Shown: positions 52,880 to 62,842 of the stretch, piece by piece
Numbering within the stretch: the first letter of the stretch is position 1
Layout of the letters: every line of letters starts with the position of its first letter
Assembly: GCF_047731265.1 (NCBI RefSeq)
Contig: NZ_CP159835.1
Coordinates: 1,054,001-1,118,000, forward strand
From: Patiriisocius sp047731265
Lineage (GTDB): Bacteria; Bacteroidota; Bacteroidia; Flavobacteriales; Flavobacteriaceae
DNA: 64,000 nucleotides
Direction of reading: 5' to 3'
Notes under the pieces: model-generated
Told to the model about the DNA's origin: nothing
Database searches by the model: none
The model's input: only the letters and a program-made list of their open reading frames with translations
Made by a program: the position numbers and the translations under genes

Positions 52880-54214
52880 ATGAGCACAACTAATATTTCG
52901 TTTAAAAGAATCCAACAGCTTGCAATTCCTGCTATTATTGCTGGGATTGCAGAGCCTGTACTTTCGAGCACAGATGCTGCTGTGGTAGGCAACATCTCAG
53001 AATTTGGAACTGAAAGTTTGGCCGCCGTAGGGATAGTGGGTGCGTTTTTATCCGCACTTATATGGATTCTTGGGCAAACTCGTAGCGCTATATCGGCAAT
53101 AATTTCTCAAAATCTGGGCGCAGGAAAAATTGAAAACCTAGATGGATTTCCTGCACAAGCCGTCTATTTTAATGTGGGGCTAAGCATCGTGGTTCTTCTT
53201 TCTACATACTTTTTTGTAGAGGAAATCTTCTCGCTTCTAAATGCTGAAGGTATCATATTAGACCTCAGCGTCGCGTACTACGATATTCGAGTTTGGGGCT
53301 TTCCTTTAACGCTTTTCACGTTCGCTGTTTTTGGAATTTTTAGAGGATTACAAAATACTTTTTGGCCTATGGTAATAGCGGCGATTGGCGCTGGAGTAAA
53401 CGTAGGACTTGACTTTTTGTTAGTGTATGGATTAGAGGGTTATATAGAGGCTATGGGAGTTGTGGGCGCAGCGTGGGCAAGTTTAATTTCGCAGGCATTA
53501 ATGGCTGTCTTAGCACTTATACTGGTCTTAAAAAAAACCGCAGTATCGCTCCGTTTAAAATTTCCGCTACACCCCGAAATAAATAGATTGGTCTCCATGT
53601 GTTCTAATTTATTTCTCCGCTCGGTAGCGTTAAATGTTGCATTAATATTATCCACACGAGAAGCCGCAGGACTTGGGAAAGAAGTAGTTGCAGCGCACAC
53701 TATTATCCTAAATATCTGGCTATTTACAGCATTTTTTCTGGATGGCTACGGCGCAGCAGGAAATATCTTAGGCGGAAAATTAATGGGTGAGCGCGATTTT
53801 AATACACTTTGGAAATTGACAAAAAAAGTCCTTTTATATAACCTCATCGTAGCATCTTGTTTAGTAATCATAGGTTTCATTTTCTACGAATCCTTGGGGC
53901 AGGTATATAATAAAGACCCAGAAGTTTTAGCTATCTATTCCAGTGTGTTTATCTTGGTGTTAATTTCGTTACCGTTTAACGCTATAGCTTTTACGCTCGA
54001 TTCAATTTTTAAAGGCTTGGGAGAAATGGGATATTTGCGCAATGTGCTTTTAGCTTCTACTTTTTTAGGCTTTGTTCCGGTATTGTTTGCTTCTAAACAT
54101 TTAGGATGGGGATTGTGGGGAATTTGGATTGCCTTAATTGTATGGGTGGCTTGGCGCGGGGTTGCACTCGTAATTAAATATTTCAGGAAGTATTTACCGC
54201 TTGTGAGTGACTAG
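52880..54214 (+). CDS. MATE family efflux transporter
   Basis: 444 residues with twelve hydrophobic segments in two similar halves, as in all MATE/NorM transporters. LAIPAIIAGIAEPVLSSTDA begins the first, and SMCSNLFLRSVALNVALIL begins the second half. It should export drugs or metabolites by Na+ or H+ antiport in the inner membrane. I start at the ATG at 52880 (MSTTNISFKR); an in-frame TTG 12 bases earlier is less likely. Confidence 0.92.
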   Translation: MSTTNISFKRIQQLAIPAIIAGIAEPVLSSTDAAVVGNISEFGTESLAAVGIVGAFLSALIWILGQTRSAISAIISQNLGAGKIENLDGFPAQAVYFNVGLSIVVLLSTYFFVEEIFSLLNAEGIILDLSVAYYDIRVWGFPLTLFTFAVFGIFRGLQNTFWPMVIAAIGAGVNVGLDFLLVYGLEGYIEAMGVVGAAWASLISQALMAVLALILVLKKTAVSLRLKFPLHPEINRLVSMCSNLFLRSVALNVALILSTREAAGLGKEVVAAHTIILNIWLFTAFFLDGYGAAGNILGGKLMGERDFNTLWKLTKKVLLYNLIVASCLVIIGFIFYESLGQVYNKDPEVLAIYSSVFILVLISLPFNAIAFTLDSIFKGLGEMGYLRNVLLASTFLGFVPVLFASKHLGWGLWGIWIALIVWVAWRGVALVIKYFRKYLPLVSD

Positions 54215-54604
54215 TAGGAAGTGATTAGGGTGCTCCTCTTGTACTAAGTGGTATTCGTTTTTGTTACTATTAAATTGACAAAGAAGTAAGTGCTAAAATG
54301 ATCTGAAAAATATTTTTTATTTTTATGTGTTCATTAATTACAGGATTCGGCTGTAATTAAAAAACCCAGAAGATTGCTCCTCAATAATACCCTGAGCTAA
54401 CATTAAACTTAATTCATATATATAAAAACGGGTTGATAAACCCGACCCGATTTCATATTAAAGATGGCCCTTAACAAGCCTTTTTTCTCAGTAAAAATTA
54501 TTAAATACTTGACAATTTCGCCATTATTTCTCTATTAGTATTAGTCTAGTTACACCTATACATTCCGCTTCTTTTAAATATTATTAACTCAATCATTAAG
54601 AAAA
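54215..54604. other. Intergenic region without a recognisable gene
   Basis: About 390 AT-rich bases after the MATE gene. I see short open frames only, and nothing resembling a protein family or an RNA. It borders the decayed block to its right. Confidence 0.5.
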
Positions 54605-54921
54605 TTAAAGTTCAGATAATTTTAAGGTTTTACCACAATGATCACTGCTTATTTTAAAAATTACATCTGCTTTTTTACTGCTATCTGCCCATCTTACTTC
54701 TTTACCCATAGTACAAGTAATAATTATACTTCCTCCTTTATTTAGACTCACAAAACCACTTCCCGTGTGGATGCTCACTTTTTTACCCGTATCATTAACG
54801 AGTTAAAACTCGCTACGGTGATCGCTGTCTCTGCTTGGGTTGTGTTTGCATCTGGCTCGATGGTTGGCAAATTAAATCCTGAAAACAATACGATTGCTAA
54901 AATTGCTGCTACTGTTTTCAT
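54605..54921 (-). pseudogene. Frameshifted small secreted protein gene
   Basis: From ATG 54921 the frame reads a signal peptide, MKTVAAILAIVLFSGFNLP, then PTIEPDANTTQAETAITVA, and stops after about 48 codons. The neighbouring frame continues without stops to a TAA at 54605: DTGKKVSIHTGSGFVSLNKG, then TMGKEVRWADSSKKADVIFK and HCGKTLKLSEL. Together they would make about 105 residues, so one frameshift near 54785 has split the gene. Family not recognised. It lies just downstream of, and on the same strand as, the wrecked two-component system. Confidence 0.6.
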
Positions 54922-55028
54922 GATGTTTGTGTTTTAAATTGTAGTGCTAAACTAAAGGTTAGCGATCATTAAAGGTTTTGCAAATTGCTGAAACCTCATT
55001 TTGAACTGCTGAAAAGCGCTTATAGCGA

Positions 55029-55706
55029 TTAAATACTGCTCACTAACTGTAAAAACTCCTCGTGTTTTTCTTTAGAAATGGATACTGTTTTGTCGTTGTC
55101 CATAACAATATAGCCGCCATCGCTTTTTACATGTTTTTTAATGTGCTTTAAGGGTTTGCTAATACACAAGTCTTCCTCTTCTATAGTTATTATACTTGTG
55201 CACATGCCATCTGCTGTCAGCATAATGATATCTTTAAAATTCACAAACTTGATTCCGTCATTTACGGGCAAACCTATTTTTTCAAAACTATTGTTTGATA
55301 AGCTCTGTTTTAATTCTTCTAGTTTTATTTTTATATGACTTTTACTTAAAAAATCGATCGCCTTATCTACGGCTTCCTTTACCTGATTAGGGCGTACTGG
55401 TTTTAATAAATAATCTATTGCCGATAGTTGAAACGCCTGGATAGTATACTCGCTGTAGGCGTTTGTAAAGATAATTTCAAAATTTACAGCGTCTTTCTCT
55501 ATAAAGTTTAAAATCTCTAGACCAGAATGTTCTGGAATTTCAATATCTAGAAAAACAATACTTGGCGCTTCTTCTTTGATAATGGCTACGCCGCTCAAAA
55601 GATCTCCAGCTTCAAAAATCTATGTGGTTTTTGGGCGGTTTTCTTCTGCCAAAATTCGCGACAAATTGCGCGCTTTAGGCTCGTCGTCTATAATTATAGC
55701 TTTCAT
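55029..55706 (-). pseudogene. LytTR response regulator gene with an early stop and a shortened DNA-binding domain
   Basis: From ATG 55706 the frame reads MKAIIIDDEPKARNLSRILA, meets a TAG after RPKTT, and resumes in the same frame with FEAGDLLSGVAIIKEE and SIVFLDIEIPEHSG, including the phospho-acceptor Asp. The LytTR half has GLPVNDGIKFVNFKDIIML, then jumps from ISKPLKHIKKH to VKSDGGYIVMDNDKTVSISK; the usual segment with PHRSYLIN between them is missing (about 20 residues, in frame). Two independent lesions make it a pseudogene. Its kinase gene lies directly upstream. Confidence 0.85.
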
Positions 55707-55731
55707 TTTTGGATCGGTATTTTATATGCCT

Positions 55732-57621
55732 TTAGGCTGTTTTGTCAATGCTTTTATTAGTTGGAATGCTTAATATAACGCGCATTCCTTTTGCGCTGCC
55801 GTCTTCCTCAAATAGATCCACAATCTCAACCCCTATTTTTCTATCCTTTTCATAACTTAAGAGACTTAATCTATTTTCTGTGGCCTTTTTGGCAAATGAA
55901 GCAAGCATATACTGGCTTTGTGATTTAATCGCAGCTTATCGTTCTCGGCCCACTCCATTGTCTTCTATATAACAAGTTATCGTTTTATCACTTTCATTTG
56001 TAAATGTAATCGGAAGTTTTCTGCCCGTTTTTCGATGTAGCAACCTATGTTTTAATGCGTTCTTTACATAAGGTTGTATTAACATTGTTGGGATGTGTAG
56101 CTGCTCTTTATTTATTTTTTCTGAAACGGTCAAAGTATACGATAGTGTGTCTTCAAAGCGCAATGCCACAAGCTCTCGATTACATCTCTAAACTCTCGAT
56201 TTTATCGTGTATCGTCAGGGTTCCAGAATCACTATGTTGTAAATACTTTCGCATTAAATCGGCAAATTTGCCCAAATAATCTCCTGCAAGGTTCTTCTTG
56301 TTTAAAATGATATATTCTTGAATACTATTAAGTGCATTAAAAATAAAATGCGGATTCATTTGCGCCTTTAAGGCTTTGAGTTCGCTATCTCTATATTGTT
56401 TTTCTAGCGCCAATCGTTTTTGAGTTTCGTGCAGTTCTAAAATGATAATTTCGGCTTTCTTCTTCGCTTTTATTCTACTAAAAGACAACAAAGAACTCAA
56501 TAATCTAAGCCCTGAAATAACTATGGTACCAATAAGAAAATATCGGTCTCGAGTGCTTTTTTCTTGTGCTAATGCGGCATTGGCCTCTGCGGATTCTTTT
56601 TCAGCTTCTATTTTTCCGTTTCATATTTGATTTGCATCTCTACAATGCGCTTTTTGTCTTCTCTTGAGTTATTAGAATCTTTTGCCGCGTTATATAGAAC
56701 GTTGGGATCATCTGCCTTGGCCTGCTGTCCCAGAATGCTGTGCGTGATATATAATTGCTGATTAATCTCTTTCCTGTAAAGCAAGGGGCCTAGTTCATCA
56801 TAAAGCGCTAAAGCCTCTTCTAATAACGGCAGTGCTGTTTTGTGATTGCCTTGCATAGACTCAACCTGAGCTAGTTGGTATGTAGAAGAAACCACAGAAC
56901 GGGTATCCTCTATTTTTTTAAAAAATGGTAGCGACTCCTTAAATTTCTGCTTTGATAATTCATGTTTTTTCTGAACCCTATACATAGCGCCTAATGTTCC
57001 CGTCATTAGCATTTTTCAATAGGTAAAATCTGTCTGCTCACAAATCCCAATGGCTTTATTATAATAGATTTCGGCATTTTTATAATCTGCTAAATGATTA
57101 TAAGCGTTCCACACATCAAAATAAAACCTACCCTTTCTTTTCGTTACCTAGTCGTCTTTTACCTCTTCAAGATTTTTTAACGTTATCTCAAGCGCCTCCT
57201 CTAAAAAATTAGTGTCCCGGTAAGCAATGGCAAGATCACTTTAGGACAACATGCGGTCAGCCTTAGGTGCTTTTGCGGCATCTAATAATTTGACTGAAGC
57301 TATAGCTTCACGCAATGACTCTTCAAAATTTCCTAGTCTTTTGTAATGCTGTGCAAGGTTTCTTCTTGCTGTTCCTTCTAGATAGTTGCGTTTTATTTCT
57401 ACTGAGAGCGCAATTGCTTCATCTACTAATGGACCACATTCTTTTGTGGCAACCGTTCGTTTTAAATAAAAAATGTCTAATAATCGCCGCACTCGCAAAG
57501 AGTCTTTTGCTGGCTCTTATTTTAATAACTGCTGGATACTATAGATTTATTTTTGTTGTGCGTAGTCTGTGGGTGTAAAAAACAGGCAGGTAAAGAATAG
57601 TGCAAATGGCAGATGTTTCAT
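55732..57621 (-). pseudogene. LytS-type histidine kinase with TPR sensor, heavily decayed
   Basis: Start at ATG 57621 (MKHLPFALFFTCLFFTPTDY, a signal peptide). TPR-like helices follow (NYLEGTARRNLAQHYKRLGN; ALPLLEEALALYDELG), then a membrane segment and the His_kinase motif MNPHFIFNALNSIQEYI, then a HATPase part with YIEDNGVGRER and ATENRLSLL. I count six in-frame stops (after YAQQK, QQLLK, DRMLS, EVKDD, DFTY and GRER) and two frameshifts (near 56617 and 56175). Such kinases in Bacteroidota pair with LytTR regulators, and the partner is the pseudogene at 55029. The pair as a whole is dead. Confidence 0.88.
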
Positions 57622-58251
57622 AAAAATTTAGTTGTGGGTTTTACAAAGATGCAATTAAGACCCCCGTTCTTGACCGAGTATCTCCTGAAACACCCTTTTG
57701 AGTTTGTAAAATAGCGTCTCGTTATTTATCGAATCTAAATATAAAACATTTAATGCAATCTATTCTTACTTCTAAAGCATCACCCAAGTTCTCTACTCCT
57801 ATAAAATATCAAAAACCGAATCGTGCATTCCAGAAACCCAAAATCGTATTTTAGAAGTTTTGACAAAATTGTAACCACATCACCTGCTATGTTTGTCTCC
57901 TAAAACCACTGCACATTTTATTTATACCCTCGCGTGTTTTTTCTTCTCTTGTGACGAGGCAAAGCTTTAAATGAATTCGATATAAAGCAATCATAAAGAC
58001 TGAATTATACATAAAAAACATGTTGGATCAAATGACGGTTTTGACTTTTAAAAAATTAGACCTTCTCTGTAGAATAGTTTCGACTGAAAAAGTACTTCAG
58101 AAAGAACGTTAAAAATTACAACTCAAGTTTTAACTCCTTTAAAAAATTAATTCTGAAATAAACTGACACGGTATACTAAACGCGAAAAGTCTAAATAATT
58201 AAACGGCAACCATCTATTTTATAAGTATTTTTACAAAAAAAATCGCACTTC
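57622..58251. other. Long intergenic region without a recognisable gene
   Basis: 630 AT-rich bases. Neither strand shows a sustained open frame, a protein-like pattern or a repeat. It may be fully eroded coding DNA next to the decayed kinase, but nothing in the sequence proves that. Confidence 0.5.
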
Positions 58252-58395
58252 ATGGAAGTTTTTGAATACCTAACTGGCAAGGGAGGATTGATGATTCTAG
58301 GAATGATTGTCATCATTGCTTTTCTCTACAAGAAGTATAAAAACTATTGTTATTTCAAGGATATGGAAAAGCGCCGAAAAAATAAAAATAAGTAG
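58252..58395 (+). CDS. Small single-span membrane protein
   Basis: 47 residues, ATG 58252 to TAG 58395. It begins MEVFEYLTGKGGLMILGMIV, has one hydrophobic span and ends in a very basic tail (KRRKNKNK). Small proteins of this build are common in Bacteroidota and usually lack a known role. It ends 14 bases before the PTPS/QueD gene and may be cotranscribed. Confidence 0.55.
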   Translation: MEVFEYLTGKGGLMILGMIVIIAFLYKKYKNYCYFKDMEKRRKNKNK

Positions 58396-58409
58396 GCTAT
58401 CTTTGTAGG

Positions 58410-58862
58410 ATGAGTAAGATTCGCATTACAAAACAATTTTCTTTCGAAACCGGCCACGCCCTTTATGGCTATGATGGCAAATGTCGCAATGTACACGGGC
58501 ATAGTTACAAACTTTCGGTAACCGTCATTGGAACTCCAATAAACGACAACAATCACGTAAAGTTTGGGATGGTAATAGATTTCACCGACCTCAAAAAAAT
58601 AGTTAAAGAAGAGATAGTCGATGTTTTTGACCACGCTACTGTTTTTAATAAAAATACGCCTCACGTTGAGTTAGCAAAAGAATTAAGTGATCGCGATCAC
58701 AATGTTTTATTAGTAGATTATCAACCCACTAGCGAAATGATGGTGATTGATTTTTCTGGAAAAATAAAACTAAGACTTCCTGAAAATATTCAATTACATT
58801 CCCTTCGTTTACAGGAGACTGCTTCCAGCTATGCCGAATGGTTTGCGACTGATAATATCTAA
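58410..58862 (+). CDS. 6-pyruvoyl tetrahydropterin synthase / QueD family protein
   Basis: 150 residues. Zinc ligands are in FETGHAL and NVHGHSY, and the catalytic Cys is in GKCRNVHGH. MVIDFTDLKKIVKEEI and FDHATVFN are conserved, and the Glu in LRLQETASSYAEW is in place. It acts on dihydroneopterin triphosphate, either in queuosine (QueD) or pterin synthesis. The pathway cannot be chosen from this window. It precedes lpxH by 77 bases. Confidence 0.92.
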   Translation: MSKIRITKQFSFETGHALYGYDGKCRNVHGHSYKLSVTVIGTPINDNNHVKFGMVIDFTDLKKIVKEEIVDVFDHATVFNKNTPHVELAKELSDRDHNVLLVDYQPTSEMMVIDFSGKIKLRLPENIQLHSLRLQETASSYAEWFATDNI

Positions 58863-58939
58863 TACAGTTATTAACTACACTTTAATTCTACAATATTCAG
58901 TAACCAAAAACTGAATACTAGATTTACTATCTTTACCCA

Positions 58940-59698
58940 ATGCAAATCCCTCACGGAAAAAAAGTTTATTTCTCAAGCGACAATCACCTAGGTGCTCCAA
59001 CTAGCGAATTGAGCCTGCCTCGTGAAAAGAAATTTGTGCGCTGGCTTGACGAAATTAAAGAAGATGCCGCGGCTATTTTTTTGCTAGGAGATCTTTTTGA
59101 TTTTTGGTTTGAATATAAAACAGTAGTTCCTAAAGGTTTTGTGAGAGTTCTAGGGAAACTTGCCGAAATTAGCGACAGCGGAATCCCAATTTACTTTTTT
59201 GTTGGAAATCACGACCTTTGGATGAAGGAGTATTTTGAGAAAGAACTAAACATTCCTACTTATCGCGACGTGAAGGAATTTACTTTTAACGACGCCGTTT
59301 TTTTAATAGGTCATGGCGATGGAAAAGGTCCTGGAGACAAAGGCTATAAAAGAATGAAAAAGGTCTTTACAAACCCGGTTTTTAATTGGCTTTTTAGATG
59401 GTTTCACCCTGAGTTAGGAATGCGACTGGCTCAATATTTATCCGTTAAAAACAAATTGATTTCAGGAGATGAAGATGAAAAGTTTTTAGGAGATGAAAAT
59501 GAATGGCTAGCCCTATACGCCAGGCGAAAGCTAGAAACAAAACACTATGACTATTTTGTTTTTGGACACCGCCATTTAAATATGGAAATACAAGTGGGCG
59601 AAAACGCTACCTATTACAACCTTGGCGACTGGATAACACAATATACTTACGGTGTTTTTGATGGTGAAAATTTCAGCTTAAAAACCTTTGAAGGCTGA
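58940..59698 (+). CDS. lpxH: UDP-2,3-diacylglucosamine diphosphatase
   Basis: 252 residues with the calcineurin-like motifs of LpxH: FSSDNHLGAP, LLGDLFDFWFEY, FVGNHDLWM, IGHGDGKGPGDKGYK and FGHRHLN. It removes UMP from UDP-2,3-diacylglucosamine to form lipid X in lipid A synthesis, at the inner face of the membrane. The FDFWFEYK segment is typical of the Bacteroidota version. Start is the ATG at 58940. Confidence 0.92.
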   Translation: MQIPHGKKVYFSSDNHLGAPTSELSLPREKKFVRWLDEIKEDAAAIFLLGDLFDFWFEYKTVVPKGFVRVLGKLAEISDSGIPIYFFVGNHDLWMKEYFEKELNIPTYRDVKEFTFNDAVFLIGHGDGKGPGDKGYKRMKKVFTNPVFNWLFRWFHPELGMRLAQYLSVKNKLISGDEDEKFLGDENEWLALYARRKLETKHYDYFVFGHRHLNMEIQVGENATYYNLGDWITQYTYGVFDGENFSLKTFEG

Positions 59699-59950
59699 AA
59701 GAAGAAGAAGTTTCCCTCCTTTTCGAGAGCGTTAATGCGTTTCAATATTGTTTGCGAACACCCCTGACTAAAACAAGAATACGCTACTATTCCTTATCCT
59801 ATTGCTGTAAATCAATGTGACATCTTGTAGTCCTTATAAATCCACTTCTATGAAACCAGACCGGATTGCCTGCGACTCTTTTAGAAAACAACAGAAGTCG
59901 TTTTCATCGCAAAGTGAAAATATTAAATAAACATACAAAAGGGAGGGTGA

Positions 59951-60672
59951 TGTAATACTACTGGTTGTCTGTATCGAAATATAATCGATGAATTGTCCAA
60001 AACCCATCGGGTACTAGTGCCAGATATGTTAGGCTACGGCAGTAGTGATTCTCCTCAAGGAGATGAAATTTATTACGAGAAACAGCAAGCGAAGAAACTT
60101 TTAGTACTAATAAAATCTTTAAATATAGCGCATTGGACTCTAGTTATGCGTGATGGTGGTGGCTGGTGGAACTAGGAATTGACCAAGGAAGATGTTTCAA
60201 AAAGTGATCGACTTGTTATTTTAAATATTGTTATTTCTGATTTAGGTTTTACTCTTCTCATACGCTTTATGGCAAGAAAAACTATGGGAGCATACCGTAA
60301 TGGGATTACAACAAACCAAATGCTCAAAAATTTATTTAAAAGTGGAATGAAAGAAAATAACCTCAACAAACAAGGTATTGAAGGATACAACAAACCACTC
60401 AAAGAAGAAAAAAAAGAATGTATTACTTCTTTACGCAAACCTGTAATTCCTTAGCAGTATATGGTACCCCGGCGAAAAATTTAAACGTTCCAGCAACAGT
60501 AATTTGGGAAAGTAACGACTAGCTTTTACATTGGGAGCCAAAAAAATAAGACATTATTTCTGAGCGAAAAATTTCAGAATAAGATATTTGCCTTTTAGAC
60601 CCAAGGCATTTTATTCAAGAAGAAAAACCTGTTTAACTTACCCAATTAATACAGCAAATATTAGAAAATTAA
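59951..60672 (+). pseudogene. Alpha/beta hydrolase gene with many in-frame stops
   Basis: Successive pieces are LYRNIIDELSKTHRVLVPDM, LGYGSSDSPQGDEIYY and HWTLVMRDGGGWW, then in the same frame after a TAG, ELTKEDVSKSDRLVILNIVI and AYRNGITTNQMLKNLF. After a frameshift near 60460 it continues NLNVPATVIWESND, a TAG, LLHWEPKK, a TAA, DIISERKISE, a TAA, DICLLDPRHFIQEEKPV, a TAA and LTQLIQQILEN with the natural stop at 60672. The HG oxyanion region at the start is deleted. At least five nonsense codons are present, yet the residues around them still follow the family. Confidence 0.8.
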
Positions 60673-61005
60673 TGCATCCAAAGTTAAGGCGTCCAGTTTA
60701 CCATCAGGGAATAGACTGTTTGTCGCTTCAAACTTCTTCAAAGCTGCTTGTGTGGCATCGCCATCACCTTCGGGATTACGCGCGTATATGTCATTAGCAA
60801 TCAGCTCATTGATTATTTAACTATTTAGTTTTTCAACGGCTTCGTGATAATTTAATAGTAGTGCCTTATCAGCATGATCGTCAGACACATTAAAATCGGT
60901 AGCGTAACGATAGTTGGGGGGATTAAATCTATGCCAAGTGTGGTAAAAATTATAGCTCATTATACCTGCGATTATGGCTAATAAAAAAATGACTGCTTTC
61001 AGTTT
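60661..61005 (-). pseudogene. Decayed single-span membrane protein gene of unknown family
   Basis: The minus frame reads KLKAVIFLLAIIAGIMSYNF near 61005, a membrane anchor, then NYRYATDFNVSDDHADKALL and NYHEAVEKLNS, a TAA, and on in the same frame to NELIANDIYARNPEGDGDAT, KKFEATNSLFPDGKLDALTL and a TAA at 60661. The N-terminal ATG is missing (a TAA stands just upstream), and one internal stop breaks the body. I do not recognise the family. Its end overlaps the hydrolase pseudogene tail to tail by 12 bases. Confidence 0.5.
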
Positions 61006-61039
61006 TTAAAAAGGTTAGTACGCTAAAAGATACTAAAAT

Positions 61040-62746
61040 TTAACATTTTATATCTTTTAGCCGAAGCTGTAAATTCACATTTCCTTGCCATTCATTTTCA
61101 TCAATCACATACGCAGCATTAAAAAAGTTACTCGAACAAGCTATCTCCTTTTTATCTCCCATTCCGAAACCAATACAAACAAATTGCTGAATCCCTTGTT
61201 TAACCGTTAATCTAAGGTGTGTTTTATCTTCGCCTACACATTTACCATAGCCCGTTTCTTTTAAATTTTTAGTTATGAAAAGCGGTGTTGAATTTCCAGG
61301 TCCAAAAGGTGCAAACTGTTTTAAGATTCTATAAAATTTTGGAGTGATATCTGCTAAATCTAACTCCATAGCAATATTTAATTCGGGTTGTAATAATTTG
61401 GGGTCAATCGTAGCGGCAACAACCTCTTCAAACTTGTTTTTAAAATTTTCATAATTTAAAACTTCAAGTGTAAGTCCCGCTGCATATTTATGCCCTCCAA
61501 ACTGTTCAATAAATTCGCTACACGCTTCTAATGCATTATAAACATCAAAGCCAGAAACAGAGCGTGCAGAAGCCGCAAGTTTATCTCCGCTTTTGGTAAA
61601 CACTAAGGTTGGTCTATAATAAGTTTCAGTCAATCTAGAAGCTACAATGCCAATGACGCCTTTGTGCCAATCTTCTTTATAAACTACGGTTGTGCTTTTG
61701 TCCTGTTCTTTGTTTTTTTCAATTTGTAAAAGTGCTTCTTTGGTAATTTTTTTATCTGCTTCTCTTCGGTCTTGATTGAATTGTTCAATTTCCGAAGCCC
61801 AAACAGCAGCTTTGTTTATGTCTGTCTCTACTAATAAAGTCACTGCATGGTTGCCGTGTTTCATTCTTCCAGCAGCATTGATACGAGGAGCGATGATAAA
61901 AACGACGTCTGTAATTGTTAAGGTCTCTTTCTTTACTTGTTTCAGAATTGCCTCATAACCTGTTCTTGGCGCTGTATTAATGACATTTAAACCGTGATAC
62001 GCTAGGATCCTATTTTCTCCTATTATTGGAACAATATCTGCGCCTATTGCGGTTGCCACAAGATCTAAATACAACACTAAATCATAGATGGTTTCTCCCC
62101 GTTTTGAACCCAGTGCTTGTATTAATTTAAAACCAACACCGCAGCCGCAAAGTTCTTTGAAAGGATAGTTGCAATCGTCTCTTTTCGGATCTAAAACTGC
62201 CACTGCCTTTGGGATTTCCGGGCCTGGCCGGTGGTGATCACAAATAATAAAATCGATGCCTTTTTGTGTTGCATAAGCTACTTTATCAACGGCTTTTATA
62301 CCACAATCAAGTGCTATTATTAAGCTGAAATCATTGTCTTCAGCAAAGTCGATTCCTTTATAAGAAACTCCATATCCTTCCCCATAACGATCTGGAATAT
62401 AGGTTGCAATATTAGGGTAATATGATTTTAAATAGCTAGATAATAGTGCCACACTTGTCGTGCCGTCAACATCATAATCTCCATACACTAAAATATTCTC
62501 GTTATTAGAAATTGCTTTTTCCACACGCGCTACAGCAAGATCCATATCCTGCATTAAAAAAGGGTCGTGCAAGTCCTTTAAAGAAGGTCTAAAAAAGCTT
62601 TTTGCTTGATCAAAGTTTTCTATCCCTCTCTGTATTAGTAATATTGCAATTTTTTTAGACACCCCTAAATCTTGTGCTAGTTGTGCTGCTTTTTCCTGGG
62701 CTACCCTTGGCAATATATTCCATCTCATAGAATTGGAAATGTACAA
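61040..62746 (-). CDS. recJ: Single-stranded-DNA-specific exonuclease RecJ
   Basis: 568 residues. The DHH family motifs are complete: VYGDYDVDGTTSVALL near residue 80, IIALDCGIKA, FIICDHHRPG with the namesake DHH, and GADIVPIIGENR. The DHHA1 part has IAPRINAAGRMKHG, and the GGHKYAAGLTL motif is near residue 410. It degrades single strands 5' to 3' in repair and recombination. The ATG at 62746 is used; another lies six codons in (MRWNILPR), a common start in the family. Confidence 0.95.
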   Translation of the reverse strand: MYISNSMRWNILPRVAQEKAAQLAQDLGVSKKIAILLIQRGIENFDQAKSFFRPSLKDLHDPFLMQDMDLAVARVEKAISNNENILVYGDYDVDGTTSVALLSSYLKSYYPNIATYIPDRYGEGYGVSYKGIDFAEDNDFSLIIALDCGIKAVDKVAYATQKGIDFIICDHHRPGPEIPKAVAVLDPKRDDCNYPFKELCGCGVGFKLIQALGSKRGETIYDLVLYLDLVATAIGADIVPIIGENRILAYHGLNVINTAPRTGYEAILKQVKKETLTITDVVFIIAPRINAAGRMKHGNHAVTLLVETDINKAAVWASEIEQFNQDRREADKKITKEALLQIEKNKEQDKSTTVVYKEDWHKGVIGIVASRLTETYYRPTLVFTKSGDKLAASARSVSGFDVYNALEACSEFIEQFGGHKYAAGLTLEVLNYENFKNKFEEVVAATIDPKLLQPELNIAMELDLADITPKFYRILKQFAPFGPGNSTPLFITKNLKETGYGKCVGEDKTHLRLTVKQGIQQFVCIGFGMGDKKEIACSSNFFNAAYVIDENEWQGNVNLQLRLKDIKC

Positions 62747-62842
62747 AATCTAGCCTTCTTTTATTTAAAGAAGATTATTTTTTTATGAATTTGTCTTTTG
62801 TTTCAGGGAACAGTATCTTCGACTAAAATATAAAACAATCCC

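Noticed and set aside
20291..60672. Stop-codon reassignment explaining the many in-frame stops
   Set aside because: All three stop codons occur as interruptions and all also end normal genes here, for example TAG after the MATE gene and TAA after purF.
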